Assembly: GCA_943788935.1 (NCBI GenBank)
Contig: CALSSE010000017.1
Coordinates: 600,996 to 664,995, forward strand
Direction: 5' to 3'
DNA length: 64,000 nt
Origin: an uncultured bacterium
GTDB taxonomy: Bacteria; Myxococcota_A; Bradymonadia; UBA7976; VGTA01
Positions 17,563 through 27,461 of this stretch are shown here, in pieces. The notes below the pieces were generated by a model that saw only the letters and a list, made by a program, of their open reading frames with translations, did not search any database and was not told where the DNA came from. A program made the translations under genes and the position numbers. Positions within the stretch are counted from its first letter, which is position 1; each line of letters opens with the position of its first letter.

Positions 17563-18463
17563 GAACCTATCTCAAAACTCAACCTACAACCTTCTCTAGC
17601 CAAATATAGAGAAACGCTAGAGATAGGAAGGCTTCAAAGTAGTTTGGCTTTCGCTCCCAACGTACACTTAAACGTCTAAATTTACGCTGGTACCAAGCAA
17701 ATGTACGCTCAACAACGAAGCGAGCGACTGATCGCTTGAGTTTACGACCACGCGTTTTACGACGGTTAGGCCAGACGCGATGAGGTATCTCGGGACGAAC
17801 ACCTCTCGACCTGAGCTTCCGACGGAGCTGCTTACTGTCATATCCCTTGTCTGCTGCGAGTTGTTTTGGACGAGTCTTTGGACGTCCACGGCGACCTGTT
17901 TGGATCTCAATACCATCCAACATCTTGATCGTTTGATCACGTTCGCTCTCATTGGCAGCCGTCACTGAGACCGCTAACGGCATACCCTGAGCATCTACAA
18001 CTGAGTGGATCGTAACTCCCTTGCCTTTGTACCCGTATTCAACGCCCTCTCCGCCGCCTTTACCGGGGGGAAAAGCTGCCATCTATGCTAGCAGCGCTCC
18101 AATCGATCATCTGGTTAAGCTCTCCTATCGCGAGCATGCCGTTAATCGCTCGTTGCAACGTACCATTTTCACTCCAAACCCCAAGCCAACGATGCGCTGT
18201 AGCACGACTCGCCCATTGAGAACCTTGAGGTAAGTCACACCACCGAGAGCCGGTGATGAGTATGTAAAAAATCGAGTTGAGAACGAGCCGCTTCGATACT
18301 CTGGGACGACCAAAGACTCGGCGATTATCTGCCAAGAGGGGTTCAAGAACCTTCCATTGTATGTCTGTTAAGCCTTCAAATCGACCTGCCATTGATCAAT
18401 CCCCCTTGAAGTTACGATGTTGAGCATGTACGTTAACACACACCTGTCTTTTGAGATAAGTTC
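17563..18463 (-). mobile_element. IS5-family element (IS427-type), copy 2
   Basis: 901-bp copy with the same inverted ends as at 5258. It separates a truncated gene on one side from the start of the MopE-like lipoprotein gene 51 bp away on the other. Flanks are ...ctctat and aaacat, with no clear duplication. Confidence 0.93.
17579..18392 (-). CDS. IS5-family transposase (two frames, -1 frameshift), copy 2
   Basis: The frames 18060-18392 and 17579-18082 encode the same two proteins as the copy at 5274-6087, with the same slippery T4C6 site and complete DDE residues. The identity between copies indicates recent transposition or gene conversion. Confidence 0.9.
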
Positions 18464-18514
18464 AAACATTAACATTTTTCAATCACTAAGCTAAATGAAG
18501 GACACTTTAAGCGT

Positions 18515-20608
18515 ATGAAATACATCCTATTAATTTCACTATTACTTTTCCAGTTTGCCTGTGCTACTGAAAACGACGAGGAAATACAATCAAACCAACA
18601 ACCTACTCCAATGAACAATGATGCAGGGGTTAATGAGTTACCCGAAGTGGATGCTATGGTTGATACCATTGTTGATAACGATGGTGATCGTATTCCGGCA
18701 GAACAAGATTGTGACGATAACGATCCAAACTCTACTTCAAAAGCAGACGATGCCGATTGTGATGGTCTAGCAACCGATGTAGATTGTGATGACAATGATC
18801 CTATGTCCCCATCAAAAGCAGACGATGCCGATTGTGATGGTCTAGCAACCGATGTAGATTGTGATGACAATGATCCTATGTCCCCATCAAAAGCAGACGA
18901 TGCCGATTGTGATGGTCTAGCAACCGATGTAGATTGTGATGACAACGATCCTAACGATATTATGAATCAGAATGATTGTGATCAGGATGGTGTAGAGAGC
19001 TCTGAGGACTGTGATGATCGTAATGGTGAATCTACAATAGTCGAAGATGATGCAGATTGTGATGGGGTGCTCACCGATGCAGATTGTAATGATGAAGACC
19101 CGATGTCTACTACAGTAGCCACAGACGCAGATTGTGATGGAGTCTTAACCACAAATGACTGTGATGACAATAATCAAGAGTCGAATACTATCGCCATCGA
19201 TGCTGACTGTGATGGTACTTTAACCGCAGATGACTGTGATGATGCAGATCAGAATTCCACCATTATTTCACTTGATGCAGATTGTGATGGAGTAATCACT
19301 GCATATGACTGTGATGACGCAAACATGGATGATGCTCTTTTCAGAGATGATTGTGATCAGGATGGAGTAAGTGCTTGGTATGATTGCGATGATAATGACT
19401 CAGATTACTCGGGTGAAGAAACAGCACTCGCTTCACAAATAAATGTAGATGCTAATGCTGATGGTGTTGACGATTATTATTTCAGTTATAGTTATGATGA
19501 AAATGGAAATCAGCTCTCCTACGAAATCGTATTTACTGGTGACCTATACTACAAAGAAGATAGAACCTATGATCAAAGAGGTAATATTCTCACATCGACC
19601 AACTATGGTAGCTTGGAAAGCGGAAATGCTGACTTAGATAATCCAACATTTGTTGCAATATCAACTTTTGATGAGAACGGTAATCAATTATCTTACAATG
19701 AAGATAGTGATGGAGATGGCCTGACCGATTATCAAGCAGTGGCTACATACGATGAAGCTGGTAACCAGAGTTCCTTTTCAAGAGATGGGGATGAAGAGAG
19801 TGGTGGAGCTGATGGCACTTTCAACTATTTGCAAGTCTTTACATACGATGATGAGGGTCAAGTATTGACATCATCAATAGATGGAGAAAGTGAGCCTGCA
19901 GATGGAAATATCGATTACCTGTCAACGTTTGTTTATGATGAGAATGGAAATTTAATGACGGTTTCTAAAGATCTCAACGCAGATGAAACAATAGACTATG
20001 TTGAAAACTATACTTACGATGAGAATGGTAACATACTCACGTTTAGTGCAGATGGAAATGAAGAGAGTGGTGGAGCTGATATGATGATCGATGTAAGTGT
20101 GGCTTTAAGCTACGATGCAAACGGTAATCAGCTTACTTATGATCAAGACGGTAATTTCACAACCGGTGGGCTTGATGGAACGATCGATTACTCATCAACA
20201 ACGGAATACGATAACTCAGGGAATACCACCTACTATTCAACTGATGGAAATGAAGAGACTGGTGGAGCTGATGGAATAGAGGATTACGTCGTAAGACTGA
20301 GCTATGACGATAACAGCAATATTTTGACTTACAGTGAAGATGGCGATTCTGAGACTGGAGGCGCTGATGGTGTTGTAGACGTTCGATATGCTTATGTTTA
20401 TGATATGAATGAAAATCTCATATCATTTACAATCTATCGAGATAGTGAAAACCCATACTTTGTAGAAACTTATACATATGACGTGAGGAACAAACAAATA
20501 GGTCTTGCAAGAGATGGAGATGTCAATGCCGGTGGAGCAGATGGCACAATTGATACCGAGGTTAGTTGGTCTTATGGACTAGAAAGTACCTTGATCTGTG
20601 AAGAATAA
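18515..20608 (+). CDS. Lipoprotein with MopE-like Asp/Cys repeats and YD-like repeats
   Basis: This 697-aa protein has a lipobox LFQFAC (Cys16), then about residues 50-290 contain roughly ten repeats of the type DADCDGxxxxxDCDDxDP. These are the Ca-binding, putatively metal-binding repeats of the MopE family common in deltaproteobacteria. From about residue 310 to 690 there are around ten degenerate repeats of about 40 residues (YDENGNxLTxSxDGxxxxGGADGxxDY) resembling RHS/YD-type beta-strand repeats interspersed with DxDxDG calcium loops. It is a surface protein, probably Ca-stabilised. Its start lies 51 bp from an IS end, so its expression may be driven from the IS. Internal 60-66-bp DNA repeats (about 18740-18950) are nearly identical, suggesting recent expansion. 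Confidence 0.85.
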   Translation: MKYILLISLLLFQFACATENDEEIQSNQQPTPMNNDAGVNELPEVDAMVDTIVDNDGDRIPAEQDCDDNDPNSTSKADDADCDGLATDVDCDDNDPMSPSKADDADCDGLATDVDCDDNDPMSPSKADDADCDGLATDVDCDDNDPNDIMNQNDCDQDGVESSEDCDDRNGESTIVEDDADCDGVLTDADCNDEDPMSTTVATDADCDGVLTTNDCDDNNQESNTIAIDADCDGTLTADDCDDADQNSTIISLDADCDGVITAYDCDDANMDDALFRDDCDQDGVSAWYDCDDNDSDYSGEETALASQINVDANADGVDDYYFSYSYDENGNQLSYEIVFTGDLYYKEDRTYDQRGNILTSTNYGSLESGNADLDNPTFVAISTFDENGNQLSYNEDSDGDGLTDYQAVATYDEAGNQSSFSRDGDEESGGADGTFNYLQVFTYDDEGQVLTSSIDGESEPADGNIDYLSTFVYDENGNLMTVSKDLNADETIDYVENYTYDENGNILTFSADGNEESGGADMMIDVSVALSYDANGNQLTYDQDGNFTTGGLDGTIDYSSTTEYDNSGNTTYYSTDGNEETGGADGIEDYVVRLSYDDNSNILTYSEDGDSETGGADGVVDVRYAYVYDMNENLISFTIYRDSENPYFVETYTYDVRNKQIGLARDGDVNAGGADGTIDTEVSWSYGLESTLICEE

Positions 20609-20630
20609 GTAACCATTATTTGTTCTCAGG

Positions 20631-20704
20631 GAGCCGAGAGGAAGAGTCGATTTAGTCATCGATAGGACGGGCCTTATCATTCATGGTGAAGGTCGTTGGA
20701 CACG
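20631..20704 (+). mobile_element. Internal scrap of IS903-type (type C) transposase
   Basis: About 74 bp encoding SRGRVDLVIDRTGLIIHGEG, the first-Asp region of the type C transposase. It is directly abutted by the left end of a complete type C element at 20706. A later copy has inserted into, or recombined with, an older one. Confidence 0.85.
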
Positions 20705-20705
20705 C

Positions 20706-21793
20706 GGCGTTGGTGCATAAGTCTATCGAATAGTATAAGATGATTGCTGAGGAGTAAATACATGACTCAGCCACACCATCGGAATAGACATCCAAAGTAC
20801 CGAAAGAAATATAAAATACACAATTGGCGGTCTTATGAGCGATCTTTAATCAACCGTGGAGACCTTACCTTATGGCTTTCAGAAGACGTCATTGAATCTT
20901 GGAATAGCGACCTAAGTCAGACATTGGGTAGACCTAAATTATACTCAGACCTTGCCATCGAAACAGCACTTACTATAAGGCTCCTGTTTAAGCTGCCACT
21001 CAGACAAACTGAGGGCTTTTTAAAGTCTATCTTCCGTCTGATGAATGTTGGGTTAAATGTTCCGGATCACACCACTCTATCACGAAGAAATAGTACACTA
21101 AAAACTAAGCTTAAAAGGATTGGTAAACCGAAAGGAAGAGTAGACTTAGTCATCGATAGTACTGGCCTTGTGATTCATGGTGAAGGTCGTTGGACACGAC
21201 ACAAGCATGGAAAAAGAAAACGTCGTGGTTGGCGAAAACTACACATCGGAGTGAGCAATGGATTGATCGTAGCCAAATGGCTTAGTGAATATAGAAAACC
21301 TGATGGTGAAATTGCGCCCAACTTAATCCACCAAGTTGGACGAATAGATTCGATTACAGCCGACAAAGCATATGACCAAAGTCGTTTATATGAAGCTGCA
21401 AATGATCAGCTTAAAGAGGGTGGTCAAATCAACATCCATCCCAGGGCAAATGCAGTTATTTCAGCTACGGATGAAGCTGCACTCAGACAGCGAAATCAAC
21501 ATATCAAGTCCATCAACCAAGACGGTGCCTTAGCCTGGAGAAGAACATCTGGTTACTACCGTCAAAGTGAGGTTGAAAATATGTTCTTTCGATATAAAAA
21601 ATTAATCGGTGATGAGCTAAGATCGAGAAATGAGGATTCTCGAAGGGTAGAGTCTGTCATCGCTTGCAATATTCTAAATAAATTTAGATTGTTAGGTAGC
21701 CCTCAAAGTACGTTGGTTGCATGAAGACAAAATCAAAAGACCGCTGTTGTCTAAGTCATTGATTAGATGTATTTTTACTTATGCAACAAAGCC
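20706..21793 (+). mobile_element. IS903-type element, type C, copy 3
   Basis: 1088-bp element with ends ggcgttggtgcataag and cttatgcaacaaagcc. Its 9-bp flanks are tggacacgc and gagatgaat, with no target duplication. Confidence 0.92.
20762..21724 (+). CDS. IS903-type transposase (type C), intact
   Basis: A 320-aa protein from the ATG at 20762 preceded by GAGGAG. It contains the first Asp in VIDSTGLVIHGEGRW, the second in ITADKAYDQ and the Glu in EVENMFFRYK. It has the expected length for IS903-group transposases and no visible defect, so it could supply function in trans to the damaged copies. Confidence 0.92.
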   Translation: MTQPHHRNRHPKYRKKYKIHNWRSYERSLINRGDLTLWLSEDVIESWNSDLSQTLGRPKLYSDLAIETALTIRLLFKLPLRQTEGFLKSIFRLMNVGLNVPDHTTLSRRNSTLKTKLKRIGKPKGRVDLVIDSTGLVIHGEGRWTRHKHGKRKRRGWRKLHIGVSNGLIVAKWLSEYRKPDGEIAPNLIHQVGRIDSITADKAYDQSRLYEAANDQLKEGGQINIHPRANAVISATDEAALRQRNQHIKSINQDGALAWRRTSGYYRQSEVENMFFRYKKLIGDELRSRNEDSRRVESVIACNILNKFRLLGSPQSTLVA

Positions 21794-21844
21794 GAGATGA
21801 ATTGTAAACATTTAGGTACAATGTAATATATTACAACTAAATAT

Positions 21845-22939
21845 CTACCGTTTATATTTTAAGAGTTGAGAGCAGACTATATCTACATGATCAGCGATAG
21901 AGTGGTGACTACCAAAAGGTAGTCCAATCATTTGACGAGACAGCAGGTGTGTTGAATGGAATGATTTCGATCGAGGTGACCTCTGAAAAATAGTCATTAA
22001 GTGGCATGGAGTCCACCACCTTTTCGTTTGGATACCATGACGAGATAGATAACTCTCAACGTCATCTATATCATAAGAGCTAGGTAATTTCACATTCATC
22101 GTCGTCGCTAACCATGTTCCAAAACCTTGGGGAAGCTCGAATTTGGTTGTATTTAATCGTTGTTTGTACTGAAAAGCTACTTTCCGTAGGCTTTCACGTT
22201 TGGCATTATATCGATCCAGAGAACACAACGCTATCGCTGCGTGATACTCACTCAACTTCGCATTCGTTCCGGCATAGGAAGCGGTTCTATCTGATGAAGA
22301 GAATCCAAAGTTAGCCCTTGATCTAAGCTCCTGAATCAATTCCTTTTTTTTTGAAAACACTACAGCTCCTTCTGCAGCGGGTAAAATCTTAGTCGCATGG
22401 AGAGAGATTACTGATGGTACATTGGTAGGTGTCCATTGATCAAATGCGGCAGCAGCATCAAACACAAGTTTTAAATTTAGCTCAGCCGCTAGATTCTCCC
22501 AATATATGTGATCTATAGGCTCCCCAAAGGGATACACAACTATGAGAGCTCGGATATTATTTTGAGGGTCTGAGACAGCTTCTCTAATTTGTTCTATTGC
22601 AGGGGTCTGTGTAATTAAATCAACATCAATAAAATATGGCTCTAGGCCCGCCGATAATATTGACAACGGCGATGCCGCAAATGTCCAGCTTGGCACAAGA
22701 CACCTTGATCCACTCGGTAAGTTCAATGATTGCAGTACTAAAGCTAACGCTGATGTAGCATTGTTTATCGTAACAAAATGACCTTCGCCGTCATATCGAA
22801 AAGATAATCTATCTTCTAACTCTTTGACTAGAGGTCCATTATTTGTATACCAATGGGTTTTATCAATTGATTCTATCCTATAAGATAATTCGCTTAAGTT
22901 TGGTAATTCCGGCTTCAATACCGGCACAGAGTGAATCAT
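21845..22939 (-). CDS. DegT/DnrJ/EryC1/StrS-family sugar aminotransferase
   Basis: This 364-aa PLP-dependent enzyme would transfer an amino group to a keto-sugar nucleotide. The PLP lysine is predicted at Lys184 in SLHATKILPAAEGAVV, with Asp161 in VFDAAAAFD to bind the pyridine nitrogen; WYTNNGPLVKELE at 30-42 and NNATSAL near 60 are family motifs. It lies 142 bp downstream of rmlA on the same strand, and rmlB is further upstream, so it probably acts on a dTDP-4-keto- or 3-keto-6-deoxyhexose to make an amino sugar for surface polysaccharide. The expected isomerase (FdtA-like) or epimerase is not visible here. The 3' end is 51 bp from an IS. Confidence 0.88.
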   Translation of the reverse strand: MIHSVPVLKPELPNLSELSYRIESIDKTHWYTNNGPLVKELEDRLSFRYDGEGHFVTINNATSALALVLQSLNLPSGSRCLVPSWTFAASPLSILSAGLEPYFIDVDLITQTPAIEQIREAVSDPQNNIRALIVVYPFGEPIDHIYWENLAAELNLKLVFDAAAAFDQWTPTNVPSVISLHATKILPAAEGAVVFSKKKELIQELRSRANFGFSSSDRTASYAGTNAKLSEYHAAIALCSLDRYNAKRESLRKVAFQYKQRLNTTKFELPQGFGTWLATTMNVKLPSSYDIDDVESYLSRHGIQTKRWWTPCHLMTIFQRSPRSKSFHSTHLLSRQMIGLPFGSHHSIADHVDIVCSQLLKYKR

Positions 22940-23081
22940 ATCAAAAATAATCCTTGAGCGCGTTATTTCGAACGAACCAAGCTAGTTTTTACGCTAACCG
23001 TGTTAATTATTTGAAGCCTGGATTTTAATATCTGTTGATTTCATAATTAAAGCAATTGTTACATGTTTAATAATCATCAAG

Positions 23082-23954
23082 TCAACTCAGTGTTTTGACG
23101 ATATCCTCGAGATATCTACCATAATCACTGTTCTTATACATTTTGGCTTGCCTAATCACCATTTTTTTGTCTATAAGTCCTTGTCGGTACGCAATTTCTT
23201 CAAGACAGGCTATAACTAATCCTTGTCTTGATTGAATGGTGTGAACGAACTGCGATGCTTGCAGCAGGGATTCGCTTGTTCCTGAGTCAAACCAAGCAGT
23301 TCCACGCCCAAATGGAGTCACTTGAAGATTTTTTCTGTCCATGTAGTATCGAATGATATCAGTGATCTCCGTCTCTCCACGGTGTGATGGCTTAAGTTGA
23401 CGAGTTATCTCGATCACTTGCTCATCAAATATGTATAGACCAGGAATCGCTAGGTTAGAGATGTAGTCTTGCGGTTTCTCTACAACATCTACAGGGTCAC
23501 CATATTGGTCTAGAACGAGGACTCCATATCGCTTTGGATCACCTACGGGATAACTGAATATTGTCCCACCGTCGTGTATTTTGATCGCATGCTGAATTGT
23601 ATCTTGCAGATTTTGCGCATAAAAAAAGTTGTCACCTAAAATTAATATTGACGATCCTCCCTCAAGAAACTCCTCTCCTAGTACGTAAGCATGTGGGAGA
23701 CCTTTAGGGGTTGATTGTTCAATATAGCTGATAGAGATGCCCCATTGAGATCCATCACTTAATACACGCCTAAATAAAGATAGGTCTTCGGGGCGCACAA
23801 TGATAAGTATCTCTGTAATGCCTGCTAGTATAAGAACAGACAAGGGGTAATAAATCATAGGTTTGTCGTAGATAGGTAATAGTTGTTTACACACTGTTAG
23901 TGTTGTAGGGTAGAGACGAGATCCCGTTCCTCCCGCTAGAATAATACCCTTCAT
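23082..23954 (-). CDS. rmlA: Glucose-1-phosphate thymidylyltransferase
   Basis: This 290-aa protein, the usual RmlA length, makes dTDP-glucose from dTTP and glucose-1-phosphate in the cytoplasm. The nucleotide-binding signature GGTGSRLYP (8-16) and KQLLPIYDKPMIYYP (about 23-37) are intact, as are the ILGDNFFY and EKPQDYIS motifs. It lies between rmlB (upstream, about 400 bp) and a DegT aminotransferase gene (downstream, 142 bp). Confidence 0.96.
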   Translation of the reverse strand: MKGIILAGGTGSRLYPTTLTVCKQLLPIYDKPMIYYPLSVLILAGITEILIIVRPEDLSLFRRVLSDGSQWGISISYIEQSTPKGLPHAYVLGEEFLEGGSSILILGDNFFYAQNLQDTIQHAIKIHDGGTIFSYPVGDPKRYGVLVLDQYGDPVDVVEKPQDYISNLAIPGLYIFDEQVIEITRQLKPSHRGETEITDIIRYYMDRKNLQVTPFGRGTAWFDSGTSESLLQASQFVHTIQSRQGLVIACLEEIAYRQGLIDKKMVIRQAKMYKNSDYGRYLEDIVKTLS

Positions 23955-24354
23955 ATATGATTAGACTCCCATTCTCTCATTTAAAATATTCCGATGTTAA
24001 TTTGACGTGTGAAGATACTCAACATGAATATAGCGCGAACTAAGATGTATTTAAGCGTAAAATGTAATATTTTAGACCATGATTGGAGACGCTTACAAGA
24101 GCAGTTCGAGCTAAGCCGCTACTGGAGAGCTCATGTGGCAAGTTGAGTTGAGGGTGACGCAAAGGTCGACCTAATTAATCCAAATCACGCCTTGGTTACC
24201 ATCTCATAGTCAGAACCGACGAAAAAAGAGTAATTGGGTCCGTATGCCACAGCCTCAGATTCATAAAAGAGAGTTTCCGCGTGATGCCTGCAGCGTGGGA
24301 GGTTAACGATTCTCAAGAGGCAACTCTGGGTGAGTGATTACTCTCTGCAAGTAT
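23955..24354. other. Intergenic region between rmlB and rmlA
   Basis: Four hundred bases, unusually long for a gap inside a sugar-nucleotide operon. One short minus-strand frame ends with NYSFFVGSDYEMVTKA before a TGA near 24176, but it has no start or family resemblance I can support. It may hold a separate rmlA promoter or a decayed gene. Confidence 0.4.
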
Positions 24355-25434
24355 TTAAGACTGGTTAGATCGGACAACTCCTATTCCGAGACGCTCTTGC
24401 TGATATGTACTCAGATTAGATATATCTCTGATCCAGTCTTGGGCGTTAAGGTACCATTGAATTGTCTGATTAATACCCTCTGAAAAGTTTACAGAAGGCG
24501 TCCATCCTAGCTCACTCTTAATTTTAGTGGTATTGATGGCATAGCGCACATCATGCCCGGGTCTATCTTGTACAAATATTATTTCTTCTTGATAACTTAA
24601 GCCATCTAGGCGAGGCGCATAGCGATCTAACGTTGCACACATCAACTTGATGAGATTAAGGTTGGATATTTCATAATTACCGCCCACGCTATAAACGCTA
24701 CCTGGAATTGCTCTATCAAGAACTAACTCAAGCGCGGCAACATGATCATTAACATGAACCCAATCACGAATATTACTCCCGTCACCATAAACAGGTAGAG
24801 GCTTAGACTGAAGAGATTTAGTGATCATAAGAGGGATCAACTTTTCGGGAAATTGCCAAGGTCCATAGTTATTACTACAATGGGTTATTAAGGTCGGAAG
24901 CCCAAATGTTTTGTGCCAAGCGCGCACAAAATGATCCGAGGCAGCTTTACTAGCAGCGTAAGGAGAGTTTGGTAAATACGGAGAGTCTTCACAAAATGGG
25001 TGTTCATCAAAAGTGAGTGAGCCGTATACTTCATCGGTAGATACATGCAGAAATCGAAATTGATCACGATCACCTTCGTGAAGACTTCGCCAATAGTTAG
25101 TGGCACAATTTAAGAGATTCATTGTACCTTCAACGTTCGTTTTCATAAACGCTTGAGGTCCATCTATTGATCGATCCACATGACTCTCAGCGGCGAGGTG
25201 CACAATTGCTTTTGGCCGGTATGTATTAAGTATATGACTGACTAACGCCTCATCGCAAATGTCACCTCTTATGAAGCTCATTTGTTCAGGGGGGACCTCT
25301 CCTAAACGTCTCATATCTCCAGCATAAGTCATGAGATCTAGAACAAGAATCCTCGTCTTGCTACTCATATATCTTACAAACGCTGAACCAATAAAACCAG
25401 CTCCTCCAGTGACCAATATTAAGTCTTTGTTCAT
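24355..25434 (-). CDS. rmlB: dTDP-glucose 4,6-dehydratase
   Basis: This 359-aa extended short-chain dehydrogenase converts dTDP-glucose to dTDP-4-keto-6-deoxyglucose. NAD-binding TGGAGFIG is at 9-16, the active-site TDE at 133-135 and the catalytic Tyr159/Lys163 in YAASK. The ATG at 25434 is preceded by AGGAGATAAAG. An IS903-type element begins only 46 bp upstream, so the native promoter is likely displaced and the cluster may be truncated (no rmlC or rmlD follows). Confidence 0.96.
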   Translation of the reverse strand: MNKDLILVTGGAGFIGSAFVRYMSSKTRILVLDLMTYAGDMRRLGEVPPEQMSFIRGDICDEALVSHILNTYRPKAIVHLAAESHVDRSIDGPQAFMKTNVEGTMNLLNCATNYWRSLHEGDRDQFRFLHVSTDEVYGSLTFDEHPFCEDSPYLPNSPYAASKAASDHFVRAWHKTFGLPTLITHCSNNYGPWQFPEKLIPLMITKSLQSKPLPVYGDGSNIRDWVHVNDHVAALELVLDRAIPGSVYSVGGNYEISNLNLIKLMCATLDRYAPRLDGLSYQEEIIFVQDRPGHDVRYAINTTKIKSELGWTPSVNFSEGINQTIQWYLNAQDWIRDISNLSTYQQERLGIGVVRSNQS

Positions 25435-25480
25435 CTTTATCTCCTAAACTGAAATCAAATTCAAAATTCGAGCATGATAT

Positions 25481-26568
25481 GGCGTTGGTGCATAAGTCTA
25501 TCGAATAATATAAGATGAGTGTTGAGGAGTAAACACATGACTCAGCCACACCACCGGAATAGACATCCCAAGTACCGAAAGAAATATAAAATACACAACT
25601 GGCGGTCTTATGAACGATCTTTAATCAACCGTGGAGACCTTACCTTATGGCTTTCAGAAGACGTGATCCAATCTTGGAATAGCGACCTAAGTCAGAGAAT
25701 GGGTAGACCTAAATTATACTCAGATCTAGCCATTGAAACGGCACTTACTTTAAGGCTCCTTTTTAAGCTACCACTTAGACAAACTGAGGGTTTTTTAAAG
25801 TCTATTTTCGGTCTGATGAATGTTGGGTTAAATGTGCCGGATCACACGACTCTATCACGAAGAAATAGTACATTAAAAACTAAGCTTAAAAGTATAGGAA
25901 AGCCGAGTGGAAGAGTCGATTTAGTCATCGACAGTACAGGCCTTGTGATTCATGGTGAAGGTCGCTGGACAAGAAATAAACATGGTAAAAGAAAACGTCG
26001 TGGGTGGCGAAAATTACACTTAGGATCGAGCAACGGGTTCATCGTGGCAAATCTCCTTAGTGAATATCAAAAAACTGATGGTGAAATCGCGCCCAACTTA
26101 ATCCATCAAGTTGGACGAATAGATTCGATGACAGCCGACAAAGCATATGACCAAAGTCGTGTATATGAAGCTGCAAATGATGCCCTCAAAGATCATGGTC
26201 AAATCAACATTCACCCAAGAGCTAATGCAGTCATTTCAGCTACGGATGAAGCTGCACTCAGACAGCGAAATCAACATATTAAGTCCATCAACCAAGACGG
26301 TGCCTTAGCCTGGAGAAGAACATCTGGTTACTACCGTCAAAGTGAGGTTGAAAATATGTTCTTTCGATATAAAAAACTGATTGGAGATGAGCTAAGAGCG
26401 AGAAATGAGGATTCTCGAAGGGTAGAGTCTGTCATCGCTTGCAATATTCTTAATCAATTTAGATTGTTAGGTAGCCCTCAAAGTACGCTGGTTGCATGAA
26501 GACCACATCAAAAGACCGCTGTTGTCTAAGTCATTGATTAGATGTATTTTTATTTATGTAACAAAGCC
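25481..26568 (+). mobile_element. IS903-type element, type C, copy 4
   Basis: 1088-bp element with both ends. Flanks gcatgatat and ctgtctcag do not match. On the right it abuts the end of another IS family (see 26569). Confidence 0.92.
25537..26499 (+). CDS. IS903-type transposase (type C), intact
   Basis: A 320-aa DDE transposase whose ATG at 25537 follows GAGGAG. It groups with the copies at 14054 and 33571 by the shared variant LHLGSSNGFIVANLLSEYQ, whereas the copies at 6918 and 20762 have LHIGVSNGLIVAKWLSEYR. The type C family therefore has at least two sublineages in this window. Confidence 0.92.
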   Translation: MTQPHHRNRHPKYRKKYKIHNWRSYERSLINRGDLTLWLSEDVIQSWNSDLSQRMGRPKLYSDLAIETALTLRLLFKLPLRQTEGFLKSIFGLMNVGLNVPDHTTLSRRNSTLKTKLKSIGKPSGRVDLVIDSTGLVIHGEGRWTRNKHGKRKRRGWRKLHLGSSNGFIVANLLSEYQKTDGEIAPNLIHQVGRIDSMTADKAYDQSRVYEAANDALKDHGQINIHPRANAVISATDEAALRQRNQHIKSINQDGALAWRRTSGYYRQSEVENMFFRYKKLIGDELRARNEDSRRVESVIACNILNQFRLLGSPQSTLVA

Positions 26569-26602
26569 CTGTCTCAGGCTAGTCAATGAGTTCTGACAGA
26601 AC
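26569..26602 (-). mobile_element. End remnant of an IS6-like element
   Basis: The sequence ...agtcaatgagttctgacagaacc matches the terminal part of the remnants that end at 34836 and 39533 (gtcaacgagttctgacagaacc). Only the inverted-repeat end survives, joined to IS type C. Confidence 0.65.
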
Positions 26603-26721
26603 CTATAAAAGGTGCTATTTCAACTGCACTTTAAACAGAATCGAATAGTAAATTCGAGATACAACTCAACTCATCTTGAGTGTAATTATGTTCTTTAACT
26701 TTTTATAAACACATTAAGCAA

Positions 26722-27042
26722 TTACTTGCTCCAGTCTATATGACAAATACCCTGCTTCGTTGTATCACTTTCTTCGATAGCAAGATCAAGTGGCAACAAT
26801 ATAGTATCTAATATTGCAGACCCCATAATATCGACAATCCCAAGTGGTATTGTCACTAATACGGCAGGAGGAAAGCTAAGAAGAGCAGCGAAACTACACT
26901 CGGCTGCATTCCATGTTGAGTGCTTAAGGCCTACATAAGGTTTACCTATTTGGCTCTTCTCACCCACCCTTGAGATAATGCTTGAGCAGGCTGAAAGTAA
27001 GCAAAGTAACACGAGATATTGAATTTTCTTCAAGATATACAT
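26722..27042 (-). CDS. YceK/YidQ-type (DUF1375) small lipoprotein
   Basis: About 106 aa from the ATG at 27042 (MYILKKIQYL); a GTG five codons earlier (27057) is an alternative and neither has a well-spaced ribosome site. The lipobox LLSACSS predicts lipidation. The pattern CSSIISR near the N-terminus, IGKPYVGLKHS, then IVDIMGSAILDTILLPLDL, matches YceK/YidQ lipoproteins, whose role is unknown. Confidence 0.75.
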   Translation of the reverse strand: MYILKKIQYLVLLCLLSACSSIISRVGEKSQIGKPYVGLKHSTWNAAECSFAALLSFPPAVLVTIPLGIVDIMGSAILDTILLPLDLAIEESDTTKQGICHIDWSK

Positions 27043-27104
27043 CCTTGTATAAAGCACATAAAGACATATTTTTTAGCTAATTGGCCAATGCAGCACAAGC
27101 GAAA

Positions 27105-27263
27105 TCATGTGAACTCCAACATACTTGCCAAAGAGGCTTTGAACTTCCTATCCTCAATGATTAGGGTCGACAGCAGTGGACCGAGAAGACGTACAGGGCG
27201 TTTAAGCCATGCGTGATCATGCTCAGGCCTCGAACATACATCCCTCAATCGCTGCCGTAGCAT
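27105..27263 (-). CDS. Possible small ORF or gene remnant, unknown
   Basis: A 52-codon minus-strand frame (MLRQRLRDVCSRPEHDHAW ... ASMLEFT) with protein-like composition but no ribosome site or family I recognise. It may be the end of a degraded gene. The rest of 27058-27460 shows nothing. Confidence 0.2.
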   Translation of the reverse strand: MLRQRLRDVCSRPEHDHAWLKRPVRLLGPLLSTLIIEDRKFKASLASMLEFT

Positions 27264-27461
27264 TTTGTTCACACTGAAACATGAATGACGTGAACGCTGG
27301 GTTACATAGTGACTACAGTCCTATGCTCTAATTAATTTACCACTACCACTACATAACGACTGATAAGGCTTGATGAATAAAGATAAGACCATTCATCCAA
27401 AGCGATGGACTAGGGCTTAAAGTGATCTATTTACTTAAAAATAAATTATACACTCCGAATA

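Noticed and set aside
20706..26568. Composite transposon formed by the type C copies at 20706 and 25481
   Set aside because: Plausible layout, but no target duplication exists at the outer ends (tggacacgc versus ctgtctcag), so it is kept only as a possibility under the sugar cluster.
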